From contig NZ_JAOAUU010000054.1 in assembly GCF_030157465.1 (NCBI RefSeq), forward strand, positions 1 to 64,000: DNA of 64,000 nt. The letters run 5' to 3'. Origin of the DNA: Zoogloea sp. Its GTDB lineage: Bacteria; Pseudomonadota; Gammaproteobacteria; Burkholderiales; Rhodocyclaceae. A program made the position numbers and the translations under genes. The notes beneath the pieces are model-generated. The model was given only the letters and a program-made list of their open reading frames with translations, searched no databases and was not told the origin of the DNA. Positions 8,882-18,050 of this stretch are shown here, piece by piece. Positions within the stretch are counted from its first letter, which is position 1; every line of letters starts with the position of its first letter.

Positions 8882-9085
8882 TCAGCAGCACCGCCCGGGG
8901 CGCCCGTCCCCGCCGCCGTAGCGGGCTTCCTGGCGCTCCCGGAAGAAGGTTGGGTAATCCATGACCGGCAGTTCCGGGTGCGTCAGGCGCATGTGCTGGA
9001 CATACGTGTCGTAGTCCGGCACGCCCACCATCAGGCGGGCGGCCTGGCCAAGATACTTGCCCATGCGGGCGAGGTCCGAGAACAT
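8882..9085 (-). CDS. ybdD: YbdD/YjiX-family small protein (DUF466)
   Basis: A 67-aa protein of the YbdD/YjiX family, the small partner almost always encoded directly after cstA-type transporters. Family hallmarks are [27 protein letters not shown] and the C-terminal [18 protein letters not shown]. The start is placed at 9085 because the longer frame to 9163 runs into cstA and the family length is about 65 residues. The end ...GDGRPGRCC with two cysteines is typical. It sits 10 bases after cstA, and the terminator follows. Its role is probably in transporter function or regulation, which is inferred from linkage. Confidence 0.88.
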   Translation of the reverse strand: MFSDLARMGKYLGQAARLMVGVPDYDTYVQHMRLTHPELPVMDYPTFFRERQEARYGGGDGRPGRCC

Positions 9086-9095
9086 GCGGTGCCCC

Positions 9096-11162
9096 TTATA
9101 CGTGGAAGTTCGCCGGAATCGGCTGGTAAGGCGTTTCCTGGTCGGTGCGCTGCTTCTGGCCAAGGGCCTTGCGGCAGGCCGGAATGGTAAAGGCCAGGAT
9201 GCTGACCACCAGGAACAGGAAGAGCGCCGCCATGCCGGCGTCGATCTGGTTGTTCAGGATGATCTGGTGCATCTGATCGATGTTTTTGGCGGGCGCCAGC
9301 AACTCGCCTTTATCCAGCGCGGCCTGATATTTGTTGGCCGCGGCCAGGAAGCCGATTTTCGGGTTGTCGTGAAACACCTTCTGCCAGCCCGCGGTCAGCG
9401 TGCACAGCAGCAGCCATGCGGTGGGCACCATCGTGACCCAGGCAAAGCGTTGCCGCTTCATCTTGAACAGCACCACGGTGGCCAGCATCAGGGCAACGCC
9501 TGCCAGCATCTGGTTGGCAATGCCGAACAGCGGCCACAGGGTGTTGATGCCACCCAGCGGATCGACGACGCCCTGATACAGGAAGTAGCCCCAGGCGGCG
9601 ACGCACAGGGCCGTGGCGACCAGGCTGGCCACGATGGAATCCATCCGGCGCATGGACGGCACAAAGGTGCCCATCAGGTCTTGCAGCATGAAGCGCCCGG
9701 CGCGCGTTCCCGCATCGACGGCGGTGAGGATGAACAGGGCTTCGAACAGAATGGCGAAGTGGTACCAGAAGGCCATCATCGTCTTGCCGCCTATGAAGCC
9801 GGAGAGGATGTGCGCCATGCCGACCGCCAGGGTCGGCGCGCCGCCGGCACGCGAGATGATCGTGTTCTCGCCGACATCCTTGGCCGTCTGGGTCAGCATT
9901 TCCGGGGTGACCGCGAAGCCCCATCCGGAAATCACCTGGGCCACCTGCTCGGGGGTGGTGCCGATGATTGCCGCCGGACTGTTCATGGCGAAATAGACGC
10001 CGGGATCGATGACCGATGCCGCCACCAGGGCCATCATCGCCACAAACGATTCCATGAGCATGCCGCCGTAACCGATCAGGCGGGCGTTCTTTTCGTTGTC
10101 CAGCATTTTGGGCGTGGTGCCGGAGGAGATCAGGGCGTGAAAGCCTGACACCGCGCCACAGGCGATCGTGATGAACAGGAAGGGGAACAGGCTGCCCGAC
10201 CAGACGGGGCCGCTGCCGTCGATGAAGCGGGTGAGGGCCGGCATTTGCAGGTCGGGGGCGACAATCGCAATGCCGACAGCCAGGCCGAGGATGGTGCCGA
10301 TCTTCAGGAAGGTGGACAGGTAGTCGCGCGGGGCCAGCAGCAGCCACACCGGCAACACCGAAGCGACAAAACCGTAGCCGACCAGCATCCAGGTCAGTTG
10401 CTTGCCGTCGAAGGTGAAGAACGGGCCCCACACCGGACTGGCGGCGATGTCTCCGCCGTAAACGATGGAGGCCATCAGCAGGATGAAGCCGATCACCGAC
10501 ATTTCCCCGATCCGGCCCGGGCGCAGGTAGCGGCTATAGACGCCCATCAGCAGCGCAATCGGGATGGTCGCCATGACGGTAAACGTGCCCCACGGCGAGC
10601 CGGTCAGCGCCTTGACCACAATCAGCGAGAGCACCGCGAGGATGATCACCATGATCATGAAGGTGCCGAACAGGGCGATGACGCCGGGCACCGCGCCCAG
10701 TTCCGATTTGACCAGATCGCCCAGCGAGCGGCCGTCCCGCCGCGTGGAAATGAACAGCACGATGAAATCCTGGACCGCGCCGGCAAAGACCACGCCGGCC
10801 AGAATCCACAGCATTCCGGGCAGGTAGCCCATCTGGGCGGCCAGCACGGGCCCTACCAGCGGCCCCGCGCCGGCAATGGCGGCAAAGTGGTGGCCAAACA
10901 GGACGTACTTGTTGGTGGGAACGTAATCCAGGCCGTCGTTATGGCGGATCGCCGGGGTCATCCGGGTGGGGTCGAGTTCCATGACCCGGTCGGCGATGAA
11001 CAGGCTGTAGTAGCGGTAAGCGATCAAGTAGGTGCACACGGCCGCAATGACCAGCCACAGTGCATTGATGGTTTCACCGCGATTGAGCCCGACGACGCCG
11101 AGAGCGCATGCGCCAAGAATGGCCACTAACGCCCAGGCTGCGTGGCGTTGAATGTTTTGCAT
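9096..11162 (-). CDS. cstA: Carbon starvation protein CstA (pyruvate/peptide transporter family)
   Basis: A 688-aa polytopic inner membrane protein with around 16-18 hydrophobic segments. Diagnostic stretches are [33 protein letters not shown] near the N terminus, [20 protein letters not shown] in the middle and [14 protein letters not shown] toward the C terminus, all typical of CstA. Members import pyruvate or peptides when carbon is scarce. The gene is in an operon with ybdD. Upstream at 11191-11207 lies a palindrome that could be an operator, and the adjacent two-component pair (same strand, upstream) could control it; a CrbSR/MxtR-ErdR-like system controlling acetate and cstA genes in other bacteria is the precedent for this inference. 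Confidence 0.93.
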   Translation of the reverse strand: MQNIQRHAAWALVAILGACALGVVGLNRGETINALWLVIAAVCTYLIAYRYYSLFIADRVMELDPTRMTPAIRHNDGLDYVPTNKYVLFGHHFAAIAGAGPLVGPVLAAQMGYLPGMLWILAGVVFAGAVQDFIVLFISTRRDGRSLGDLVKSELGAVPGVIALFGTFMIMVIILAVLSLIVVKALTGSPWGTFTVMATIPIALLMGVYSRYLRPGRIGEMSVIGFILLMASIVYGGDIAASPVWGPFFTFDGKQLTWMLVGYGFVASVLPVWLLLAPRDYLSTFLKIGTILGLAVGIAIVAPDLQMPALTRFIDGSGPVWSGSLFPFLFITIACGAVSGFHALISSGTTPKMLDNEKNARLIGYGGMLMESFVAMMALVAASVIDPGVYFAMNSPAAIIGTTPEQVAQVISGWGFAVTPEMLTQTAKDVGENTIISRAGGAPTLAVGMAHILSGFIGGKTMMAFWYHFAILFEALFILTAVDAGTRAGRFMLQDLMGTFVPSMRRMDSIVASLVATALCVAAWGYFLYQGVVDPLGGINTLWPLFGIANQMLAGVALMLATVVLFKMKRQRFAWVTMVPTAWLLLCTLTAGWQKVFHDNPKIGFLAAANKYQAALDKGELLAPAKNIDQMHQIILNNQIDAGMAALFLFLVVSILAFTIPACRKALGQKQRTDQETPYQPIPANFHV

Positions 11163-11190
11163 TTTGATCTTCCTGAGGTGAAAGCCGAAG

Positions 11191-11207
11191 TTTACGCCTG
11201 GCGTAAA
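11191..11207. promoter_or_regulatory. Palindromic operator candidate upstream of cstA
   Basis: TTTACGCC-T-GGCGTAAA is an exact inverted repeat with 8-base arms and a single central base, 29 bases upstream of the cstA start. Its size suits a LuxR-type dimer, and a LuxR-type response regulator gene ends 68 bases away. Binding is an inference. Confidence 0.5.
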
Positions 11208-11275
11208 AGTTGTCCCTACGGGTTATCACCTAGGAAAGCGCGGCACACATCACCGGTTGCGGGCGGCCCCGGCGG

Positions 11276-12214
11276 TCACCCGCCGCGCATCTTTCCCATT
11301 GCCAGGTTGGCCGCGGCGGTGCGGGTTTCCACGCCGAGCTTCTCGAAAACGTGCTCCAGGTGCTTGTTCACCGTGCGCGGGCTGCTGCCGAGGATGTCGC
11401 CGATGTCCTTGCTGGTTTTGCCCTGCACGACCCAGTAGAGGACTTCGGCCTCGCGCTGGGTGAGGCGGAAGGCGGCGATGAGGGATTCGACCGCGGAGGC
11501 ATCGTTTTCCTCGCGCAGCACGACCAGCCATTCGTCGTCGCCGGTCTGGTCGTGGAAGGAGGCGAGCAGGCGGCGGGCGCCGTCGGCGATGAGCAGGGAT
11601 TGCGGTTCGCGGCCGTCGTGGCGGGCGGCGTGGGCGGCGGCGATCCAGGCAATCAGTTCTTCCGGGGCGATGTGTTCCGGGTTGGCGAAGTAGTCGTTCA
11701 TCAGCCGGCGGGCGAGGGGCGTTTGCCACACCAGCTTGCCGTCGGCGGCGCGCACGGCCACGGTGGCCTGGCCGAAGGCGTCGAGGGCGCTACGGGCCTG
11801 GCGCATCTGACGGGCGTTCTGCACGTGGGCGGCGATGCGGGCGAGCACTTCCGGCGGGCGGATCGGCTTGGTGACGTAATCGGCGCCGCCGGCGGCAAAG
11901 GCGGCCACCACGTGCTCGGTTTCGGTCAGCCCGGTCATGAAGACGATGGGGATGTGCTGGGTCGCAAAGTCGGCCTTGAGCCGGCGGGCCACCTCGAAGC
12001 CGTCCATGCCGGGCATCAGCGCGTCGAGCAGGATGACGTCGGGCAGGCTCTGGCGGGCCCGTTGCAGCGCCGATTCGCCGTTGGTGGCAACCAGCACGGT
12101 GTGGCCGGCCTCGTCGAGGGCGTCGTGGAGCAGCGCGAGGTTTTCCGGGATGTCGTCGACGATCAGGACGATGTCCGAAATCAGGCGTTCATTCGAGAGT
12201 ATCGGGGCTGGCAT
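11276..12214 (-). CDS. LuxR-type response regulator
   Basis: A 312-aa response regulator. The receiver domain covers about residues 14-130, with the acidic pair in IVDDIPENL, the phospho-acceptor Asp in ILLDALMPGMDGFEV and the conserved Lys in YVTKPIRPPEV. A middle region (about 140-240) is PAS-like but weak. The C-terminal LuxR helix-turn-helix is at about 245-305 (FRLTQREAEVLYWVVQGKTSKDIGDILG... RTVNKHLEHVFEKLGV). It overlaps the 3' end of the permease-kinase gene by 26 bases, so the two form a cognate pair in one transcript. Likely targets include the adjacent cstA; that link is inferred. Confidence 0.88.
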   Translation of the reverse strand: MPAPILSNERLISDIVLIVDDIPENLALLHDALDEAGHTVLVATNGESALQRARQSLPDVILLDALMPGMDGFEVARRLKADFATQHIPIVFMTGLTETEHVVAAFAAGGADYVTKPIRPPEVLARIAAHVQNARQMRQARSALDAFGQATVAVRAADGKLVWQTPLARRLMNDYFANPEHIAPEELIAWIAAAHAARHDGREPQSLLIADGARRLLASFHDQTGDDEWLVVLREENDASAVESLIAAFRLTQREAEVLYWVVQGKTSKDIGDILGSSPRTVNKHLEHVFEKLGVETRTAAANLAMGKMRGG

Positions 12215-15200
12215 CGCGTACTTTCCGGAGGATTTCCTTCATCGCGTCGAACTGGAACTGGCGTGCCAGATCGCGCAGGACGCGCACGAATTCGGCGTGC
12301 GCGGTGTCGAGGCGTTCGATTTCGCCCAGTTTGTTGAGAATGCCGCGCAGGTAGCCCAGGCCGATGAGTTCATCCAGCGCGGCGAGGTGGGCCTCGGCCG
12401 GCGCATGGATCGGCGGCGGTGCCTGCGGGGCGGGGGCGGCCGACGGCGGCGGGCTGTCGGCGCTCACCCATTCGAGCTGCAGCTTGCGGCCCAGCCAGTC
12501 GAGCAGGTGGTGCAGGCGCAGGGGCTTGACGATGAAATCGTCCGGCGCAATGCCGGCGTCGTTGTCCAGCCCCTTGTCGAAGGCGTTGGCGGACAGCACC
12601 GCGAGGTGGGCGTCGGTGAGCTGTTGCTGGCGGATGCGGCGCAGGGTTTCCCAGCCGTCGATGCCCGGCATGCCGAGGTCCATGAACACGAGATGGGGCG
12701 CAAAGAGCGGGATCACCTTGAGCGCCTCTTCGCCGCTGGCGGCCTGTTCAAGCACAAAACCCAGGGGTTCGAGCATGCTTTGCAGCATGTCGCGATCCAC
12801 CTTTTCGTTGTCGACCACCAGGATGCGCCGGCGCACGCCCACGTAGCCGATGCGGTTGCTGCGCGGCAGTTCGCGGGCGGCCTGGGCCGAATGCACCTGC
12901 GGCAGAAACAGGCGGATGCGGAACAGCGTGCCTTCGCCCGGTGTGCTGGAAACCTGCATCTGGCCGCCCATCAGGTCGGTGAGCATGCGCGCGATGGTGA
13001 GCCCGACGCCGCTGCCGCCGGCCTGCGCGGTGCTGCCGCGCTCGAAGGGCTCGAAGATGCGTTCCAGGTCGGCGGCCGGAATGCCGGGGCCGCTGTCACG
13101 AATGTCGAACACGGCCATTTCGCGCCGGCATTCCACCTTGAAGGTGACGCCGCCGCGCACGGTGAATTTGACGGCGTTGCCCAGCACGTTGATGAGGATC
13201 TGGCGCAGGCGCTTTTCGTCCACGCGCACCACGGGCGGAATCTCGCCGGCCGGCTGGTACTCGAAACTCAAGCCCTTGTTGCGGGCCTGCAGCTCGAACA
13301 TGCCGACGATCTGCTGCAGGAAATCCGGAAAATCCAGCGCCCGCACGTCGAGTGTCAGTTTGCCGCCTTCGATGCGCGCGATGTCCAGCGTGCCCTCGAT
13401 CACCGACAGCAGGTGGTCGCCCGACTTGCGGATGACGCTCACGGCTTGCCTGCGGGCGGGCGGAATGTTCTCGTCCGCATCCAGGATCTGCGCGTAGCCG
13501 AGGATGCTGTTGAGCGGGGTGCGCAGTTCGTGGCTGATGGCGGTGATGTAGCGGCTTTTGGCCTGGTTGGCCTGCTCGGCCACGTGGCGGGCCTTTTGCA
13601 GGGCTTCGTCGGTGCGCTGGTGGGATTCGATTTCCTGCATCAGGAGCTGGGTTTGCCGGTTCGATTCTTCCTGCGCCACGCGGCGGCTTTCCTGGGTCAG
13701 CACCATCCACCAGGCGCCAACGCCCGAGAGCATCAGCAGGGCGGCAAAGCTTTTGATGAAACTGTCCTGCAGCGCGGCGTGGACCTCGGCGTGGCCGCTG
13801 CCGAGGGTCAGGTTTTCGTGGGTGTAGAGCACGCCCAGCACCAGCGCCAGCACGGGCACGATGCCGCTCATGAGCAGCAGGTAATGGCCCAGGCCGGTTT
13901 CGAGGTAGGGCACCGCTGACGCCGGCAACAGGCGGCGCAACAGGGTGTTCCACTGGGCGGTGAGGCTGGCCTCGGGTTTGCACAGGTCGTGGCAGCGGGC
14001 GTCCAGCGAGCAGCACAGCGAGCAGATCGGGCCCTGGTAGGCGGGGCAGTGGGCCATGTCTTCGGCTTCGTAGTCGCGCTCGCACACGGCGCAGGTTTTG
14101 CCCACCACGGCTTCGGGCTGGCGCGCCAGGTAGTAGCGGCCGCCGGTGATCCAGGCCAGCAGCGGCGACACCACGAAGGCCGCGCCCAGCGCGACAAACG
14201 AGGCATAAGGCTGCACGCCCTCGCCAAACAGGCCGACAAAGCTGGCAATCGACAGCAGTGAGGCCACCAGCATGGCCCCGACGCCCACCGGGTTGATGTC
14301 GTAGAGGTGGCCGCGCTTGAACTCCATGCCCGGTGGCGACAGGCCCAGCGGCTTGTTGATGACCAGGTCGGCCACCACCGCCGCCATCCACGAAATGGCG
14401 ATGTTGGAATACAGCCCGAGCACCTGGCCGAGCGCCCGGAAAACGTCCAGCTCCATCAGCAGCAGCGCGATCAGCGTATTGAACACCACCCACACCACGC
14501 GCCCGGGGTGGCTGTGGGTGAGCCGGGCAAAAAAGTTGGACCACGCCAGCGAGCCGGCGTAGGCGTTGGTGACGTTGATCTTGAGCTGCGAGACGACGAC
14601 GAAGAGCGCCGTGACGGCAATCGCAAGCAGGGTGTTGTCGAAGACGTGGGAGAAGCCGATCAGGTACATCTGGTTCGGGTCGATGGCCTTGTCGACCGGC
14701 ACCTGGTTGCGCAGCGCGAGGTAAGCCAGCAGCGCGCCGCCCAGCATCTTGAGGATGCCCGGCAGCACCCAGCCGGGGCCGCCGATGACCACGCCCAGCC
14801 ACCAGCGGCGGGCGTTGGCGGGCGTTTTTTCGGGCATGAAGCGCAGGTAATCCACCTGTTCGCCGATCTGCGTGATCATCGCGATGCCCACGGTCAGCGC
14901 GGCGCCGAACAGGTGCGGGTCGAAGTGGGCACCGTCGCCCCGGGCGCCGGGGTAGCGCCACAGCCCGGCCAGCGCGCCGGGCTCTTCCGCCAGCACGAAG
15001 GCGTAGGGCAGCACCAGCAGAAAGAGCCACAGCGGCTGGGTCCAGGCCTGCAGTTTGCTGATGGCGGTGACGCCGTGGCTGACCAGCGGAATGACCACCA
15101 GCGCGCAGATCAGGTAGCCCCACGCGGGCGGAATGCCGAAGGCCAGCTCCAGCGCGTAGGCCATGATGGCCGCTTCCAGCGCAAAGAATATGAAGGTGAA

Positions 15201-15587
15201 GGAGGCGTAGATCAGGGACGTGATCGTCGAGCCGATGTAGCCGAAGCCGGCGCCCCGGGTCAGCAGGTCCATGTCCAGCCCGTGTTTGGCGGCGGTGTAG
15301 CTGATGGGCAGGCCGAGCAGGAAAATGATCAGCCCGGTGGCGAGAATCGCCCAGAAGGTGTTGATGAAGCCGGCGTCCACCAGCATGGTGGCGCCCACGG
15401 CCTCCAGCACCAGAAACGAGGCCGCGCCGAAAGCCGTGTTGGCCACGCGCATTTCGGACCACTTGCGAAAGCTGCGCGGGGTAAAGCGCAGCGCGTAGTC
15501 TTCCATCGTCTCGTTGGCGACCCAGATGTTGTAGTCGCGGCGGATCTTGATGACTTTTTGTGCTGGGGGCCTGGGGTCGGAAGTCAT
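12189..15587 (-). CDS. NCS1-type permease fused to hybrid histidine kinase
   Basis: A 1132-aa membrane sensor. Residues about 40-470 form an NCS1/purine-cytosine permease-like transporter (IRRDYNIWVANETMEDYALRF at the N terminus, then about 12 helices). At about 498-535 there is a cytosolic cysteine cluster (CAVCERDYEAEDMAHC ... CSLCCSLDARCHDLC). Two further helices and a coiled linker lead to a HisKA domain (ISHELRTPLNSILGYAQ, about 683-700), an HATPase with RDSGPGIP and GGSGVGLTIARML, and a receiver (ILVVDNEKVDRD ... VFMDLGMPGIDGW, about 915-1035). The start at 15587 (MTSDPRPP) begins next to the conserved permease N terminus; the longer frame runs through a repeat. It resembles the CrbS/CbrA idea of a transporter-linked sensor but with an NCS1 fold. 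Confidence 0.88.
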   Translation of the reverse strand: MTSDPRPPAQKVIKIRRDYNIWVANETMEDYALRFTPRSFRKWSEMRVANTAFGAASFLVLEAVGATMLVDAGFINTFWAILATGLIIFLLGLPISYTAAKHGLDMDLLTRGAGFGYIGSTITSLIYASFTFIFFALEAAIMAYALELAFGIPPAWGYLICALVVIPLVSHGVTAISKLQAWTQPLWLFLLVLPYAFVLAEEPGALAGLWRYPGARGDGAHFDPHLFGAALTVGIAMITQIGEQVDYLRFMPEKTPANARRWWLGVVIGGPGWVLPGILKMLGGALLAYLALRNQVPVDKAIDPNQMYLIGFSHVFDNTLLAIAVTALFVVVSQLKINVTNAYAGSLAWSNFFARLTHSHPGRVVWVVFNTLIALLLMELDVFRALGQVLGLYSNIAISWMAAVVADLVINKPLGLSPPGMEFKRGHLYDINPVGVGAMLVASLLSIASFVGLFGEGVQPYASFVALGAAFVVSPLLAWITGGRYYLARQPEAVVGKTCAVCERDYEAEDMAHCPAYQGPICSLCCSLDARCHDLCKPEASLTAQWNTLLRRLLPASAVPYLETGLGHYLLLMSGIVPVLALVLGVLYTHENLTLGSGHAEVHAALQDSFIKSFAALLMLSGVGAWWMVLTQESRRVAQEESNRQTQLLMQEIESHQRTDEALQKARHVAEQANQAKSRYITAISHELRTPLNSILGYAQILDADENIPPARRQAVSVIRKSGDHLLSVIEGTLDIARIEGGKLTLDVRALDFPDFLQQIVGMFELQARNKGLSFEYQPAGEIPPVVRVDEKRLRQILINVLGNAVKFTVRGGVTFKVECRREMAVFDIRDSGPGIPAADLERIFEPFERGSTAQAGGSGVGLTIARMLTDLMGGQMQVSSTPGEGTLFRIRLFLPQVHSAQAARELPRSNRIGYVGVRRRILVVDNEKVDRDMLQSMLEPLGFVLEQAASGEEALKVIPLFAPHLVFMDLGMPGIDGWETLRRIRQQQLTDAHLAVLSANAFDKGLDNDAGIAPDDFIVKPLRLHHLLDWLGRKLQLEWVSADSPPPSAAPAPQAPPPIHAPAEAHLAALDELIGLGYLRGILNKLGEIERLDTAHAEFVRVLRDLARQFQFDAMKEILRKVRDASPDTLE

Positions 15588-15621
15588 GGTCGCGATGTCT
15601 CTGCCTGGCGCAGTTTCGGAG

Positions 15622-15755
15622 GTCGGGTTAGCGCAGCGTAACCCGACATCGACATCCTGCACCTTGGCAAGCTCTTGTCGGGCTACGCCCTGTGGGCTAA
15701 CCCGACCTACGCAATTCACCAGCGCGTAGGTTGGGTTGGCGCAGCGTAACCCGAC
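15622..15755. repeat. Triplicate GTCGGGTTA palindromic element
   Basis: Three imperfect copies of a palindrome lie in this gap: GTCGGGTTA-GCGCAGCG-TAACCCGAC at 15622-15647, a diverged copy at 15677-15706 (GTCGGGCTACGCCC ... GGGCTAACCCGAC), and a third at 15727-15755 (TAGGTTGGGTTGGCGCAGCG, then TAACCCGAC). CTACGC- or GTAGG-type edges flank them. It is a short dispersed repeat of a type common in proteobacteria and could serve as a terminator for the flanking minus-strand genes. Confidence 0.7.
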
Positions 15756-15761
15756 AGAGGT

Positions 15762-16070
15762 CTAGTTCTTGAGCGCCGCCAGAAACTTTTGCCGGGCGGC
15801 TTCGAGTTCGGCTTTCGAGAAATCGTCGCTCAGCCGCAGCGCGGTGCCGAAGAAGCGCTCGAAGGCGGCCAGGACGGTGGCCTCGTCGAGCGTGCGGGTG
15901 GCTGCGGGCAGGGCGGGCGGGGTGAAGCCGTCGACAGGCTTGAGCACGGCGTAGCGGGGGATCATGCGCTGGCCGTGTTTTTCGGAGGCGGCGGTCATCG
16001 GGCCGGTTTTGGTGAAGATTTCGCCGTCGTATTCGAAGCGGGCGCCGAGGGGGAGCTGGGTGAGTTTCAT
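15762..16070 (-). CDS. Hypothetical protein, 102 aa
   Basis: A 102-aa soluble protein (MKLTQLPLGARFEYDGEIFTKTGPMTA...). The N-terminal half, LPLGARFEYDGEIFTKTGPM followed by RYAVLKPVDG, resembles short beta-rich domains found in phage and plasmid-borne proteins that begin with a LPxGxxFxxxGxxFxKxGP pattern; I cannot name the family. The C-terminal 45 residues are predicted helical (DEATVLAAFERFFGTALRL). It lies 18 bases after the radical SAM gene on the same strand and may be co-transcribed. The stop abuts the GTCGGGTTA repeat cluster. Confidence 0.65.
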   Translation of the reverse strand: MKLTQLPLGARFEYDGEIFTKTGPMTAASEKHGQRMIPRYAVLKPVDGFTPPALPAATRTLDEATVLAAFERFFGTALRLSDDFSKAELEAARQKFLAALKN

Positions 16071-16088
16071 GGCGGGGTTCCGGGGTGA

Positions 16089-18002
16089 TCAGCCGCCCAG
16101 CGCGCGGGCGATGAAGTTGCGCGGGACGCGGGTCTTGGGCACCTTGGTGCTGAACCAGTTGCGTACGTCGTCGTCGAGGCCGAGGCCGTGCATGTAGTTG
16201 TAGAGCGCCTTGTTGAGCGCCACGCCGAGGGTGTCGTGATCGACGCCGGTGGGGTCGATGAAGCCGACGTCGTTCTTGGCGAAGCTGATCGGCGGCAGCG
16301 GCTTGAGCTTGACGCCGTATTCCTCGGGGTTCTGGCCGACCGGGGAATGCACGGTGCACACGAAGCGGTGGAAGAAGCCCGACTGGATGCAGCCGGCGTC
16401 GAACAGCTGGCGCACGTATTCCAGCGCGTCGACGGTGTCCTGCACGGTTTGCGTGGGAAAGCCGTACATCAGGTAGGCGTGCACCAGGATGCCGGCGTCG
16501 GAGAAGCCGCGGGTGACGCGGGCCACCTGATCCACCGAGACGCCCTTTTTCATCAGCTTGAGCAGGCGGTCGGAGGCCACTTCGAGGCCGCCGGAAATGG
16601 CGATGCAGCCACTGTCGGCCAGCTGCAGGCACAGCTCGGGGCTGAAGGACTTTTCGAAGCGGATGTTGCCCCACCACGAGATGGACAGGTTGCGTCGCGC
16701 CAGCTCTTCGGCCATGGCCTTGAGGGCCTTGGGCGGGGCGGCTTCGTCCACCAGGTGAAAGCCGGTCTGGCCGGTTTCCTGGACGATGGCCGCGATGCGG
16801 TCTACCAGCGTGGTGGCGGCAACGCCGTCGTAGCGGCCGATGTAGTCGAGGCTGACGTCGCAGAAGCTGCACTTTTTCCAGTAGCAGCCGTGGGCCACGG
16901 TGAGTTTGTTCCAGCGCCCGTCCGACCACAGCCGGTGCATGGGGTTGAGCATGTCGAGGATCGACAGGTAGCGATCCAGCGGCAGGCCGTCCCAGGTGGG
17001 CGTGCCGACTTCGGCGAAGGGCACGTCGGGTTCGACGAGGTTGATGTAGCGGACTTGGCCGGTTGTTGCGTCGCCCTCGCGCACGTAGGTGCGCACCAGC
17101 CGCGAGCGGCCGCGCTTGCCGTCGAGGTGCTCGAGGAGCGCCAGCAGCGGGCGCTCGCCGTCGTCGAGGGTGAGGTAGTCGAAGTAGTCGAAGACGCGCG
17201 GTTCGGTGAGTTCGCGCAGCTCGGTATTCACGAAGCCGCCGCCCAGCACGGTGACGATCTCCGGGTGGTGGGCCTTGATGGTCTGGGCGATGCGGAAGGC
17301 GGCATACACCGAGCCGGGAAAGGGCACCGACAGCAGCACGATCTGGGGCTGGTGGTGCGCGAGGGTTTCCAGCGTGAGCCGGTGCAGGGTTTCGTCCACC
17401 AGCGTGGGCGGCGCGGCGAGGGCGGCGGCCAGCGGAGTGAAGGTCGGCTGGGCCATGGCCAGGGATTCGGCGTAGCGGACGAATTCGAAGCGCGAATCGG
17501 CGGCCTCGCGCAGCACGTCGGCCAGATCGTTGAGGTAGAGCGTGGCCAGGTGGCGGGCCTTGTCCTGCACGCCGAGGGCGCCGAAGGCCCAGGCCAGCGG
17601 GTCGCCGCCGTCCGGGTCGATGTACACGTCGAGCGAGGCAAAGCGCGGCCCTTCGGGCAGGAAGGCGCGGCTGGCGATGCGGTGGGCGATGGTCGGGTCG
17701 CGGCCCTGCAGGAAGGCGATGGCCGGGCCGATGGTGGCGGTGTAGCGCTGAAACTGCGCATCGAAAGAGGCCAGTGCCGGCGGGCGCTTCTTGCCCGGCA
17801 GGGCGCGCAGTTTGTTGCGCAGGGCGGCGAGGCTGGCGGGGGTGAAGAGTTCGAGCACCAGCTTGAGGGCCAGGTCGTCCTGCACCGCATCCACCCCCCG
17901 CGAGTGCAGGAAGCCGGTGAGATAGGCGGTGGACGGGTAGGGCGTGTTGAGCTGCGTCATCGGCGGGATGATCGACAGCACGCGGCGCGGGCTCGTCTGC
18001 AT
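16089..18002 (-). CDS. B12-binding-type radical SAM protein
   Basis: A 637-aa protein with an N-terminal cobalamin-binding-like fold (VLSIIPPMTQLNTPYPSTAYLTGFLHSRG; later VTVLGGGFVNTELRE and LTLDDGERPLLALLEHL), followed by a radical SAM domain. The cluster motif is in HGCYWKKCSFCDVS, a C-x4-C-x2-C spacing rather than the common C-x3-C-x2-C, at about residue 370. Downstream are ISGGLEVASDRLLKLMKKGVS and VHAYLMYGFPTQTVQDTVDAL, typical of the TIM barrel. A DxHxxG cobalamin ligand motif is not visible. The substrate is unknown. It precedes a 102-aa protein of unknown function and is not in an obvious pathway cluster. Confidence 0.8.
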   Translation of the reverse strand: MQTSPRRVLSIIPPMTQLNTPYPSTAYLTGFLHSRGVDAVQDDLALKLVLELFTPASLAALRNKLRALPGKKRPPALASFDAQFQRYTATIGPAIAFLQGRDPTIAHRIASRAFLPEGPRFASLDVYIDPDGGDPLAWAFGALGVQDKARHLATLYLNDLADVLREAADSRFEFVRYAESLAMAQPTFTPLAAALAAPPTLVDETLHRLTLETLAHHQPQIVLLSVPFPGSVYAAFRIAQTIKAHHPEIVTVLGGGFVNTELRELTEPRVFDYFDYLTLDDGERPLLALLEHLDGKRGRSRLVRTYVREGDATTGQVRYINLVEPDVPFAEVGTPTWDGLPLDRYLSILDMLNPMHRLWSDGRWNKLTVAHGCYWKKCSFCDVSLDYIGRYDGVAATTLVDRIAAIVQETGQTGFHLVDEAAPPKALKAMAEELARRNLSISWWGNIRFEKSFSPELCLQLADSGCIAISGGLEVASDRLLKLMKKGVSVDQVARVTRGFSDAGILVHAYLMYGFPTQTVQDTVDALEYVRQLFDAGCIQSGFFHRFVCTVHSPVGQNPEEYGVKLKPLPPISFAKNDVGFIDPTGVDHDTLGVALNKALYNYMHGLGLDDDVRNWFSTKVPKTRVPRNFIARALGG

Positions 18003-18050
18003 GGCGGGGTTTCGCTTGAGGTGGTAGGCCGGGGCGGGAATGATAGCGGA

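Noticed and set aside
9057-11129. Plus-strand frames over cstA
   Set aside because: Antisense shadows rich in His, Gln and Asp, while the minus frame encodes an unmistakable CstA.
13096-15462. 788-aa minus-strand frame
   Set aside because: It is the shifted reading of the NCS1 permease-kinase gene, rich in Arg, Pro and Ala; the conserved protein is in the other frame.
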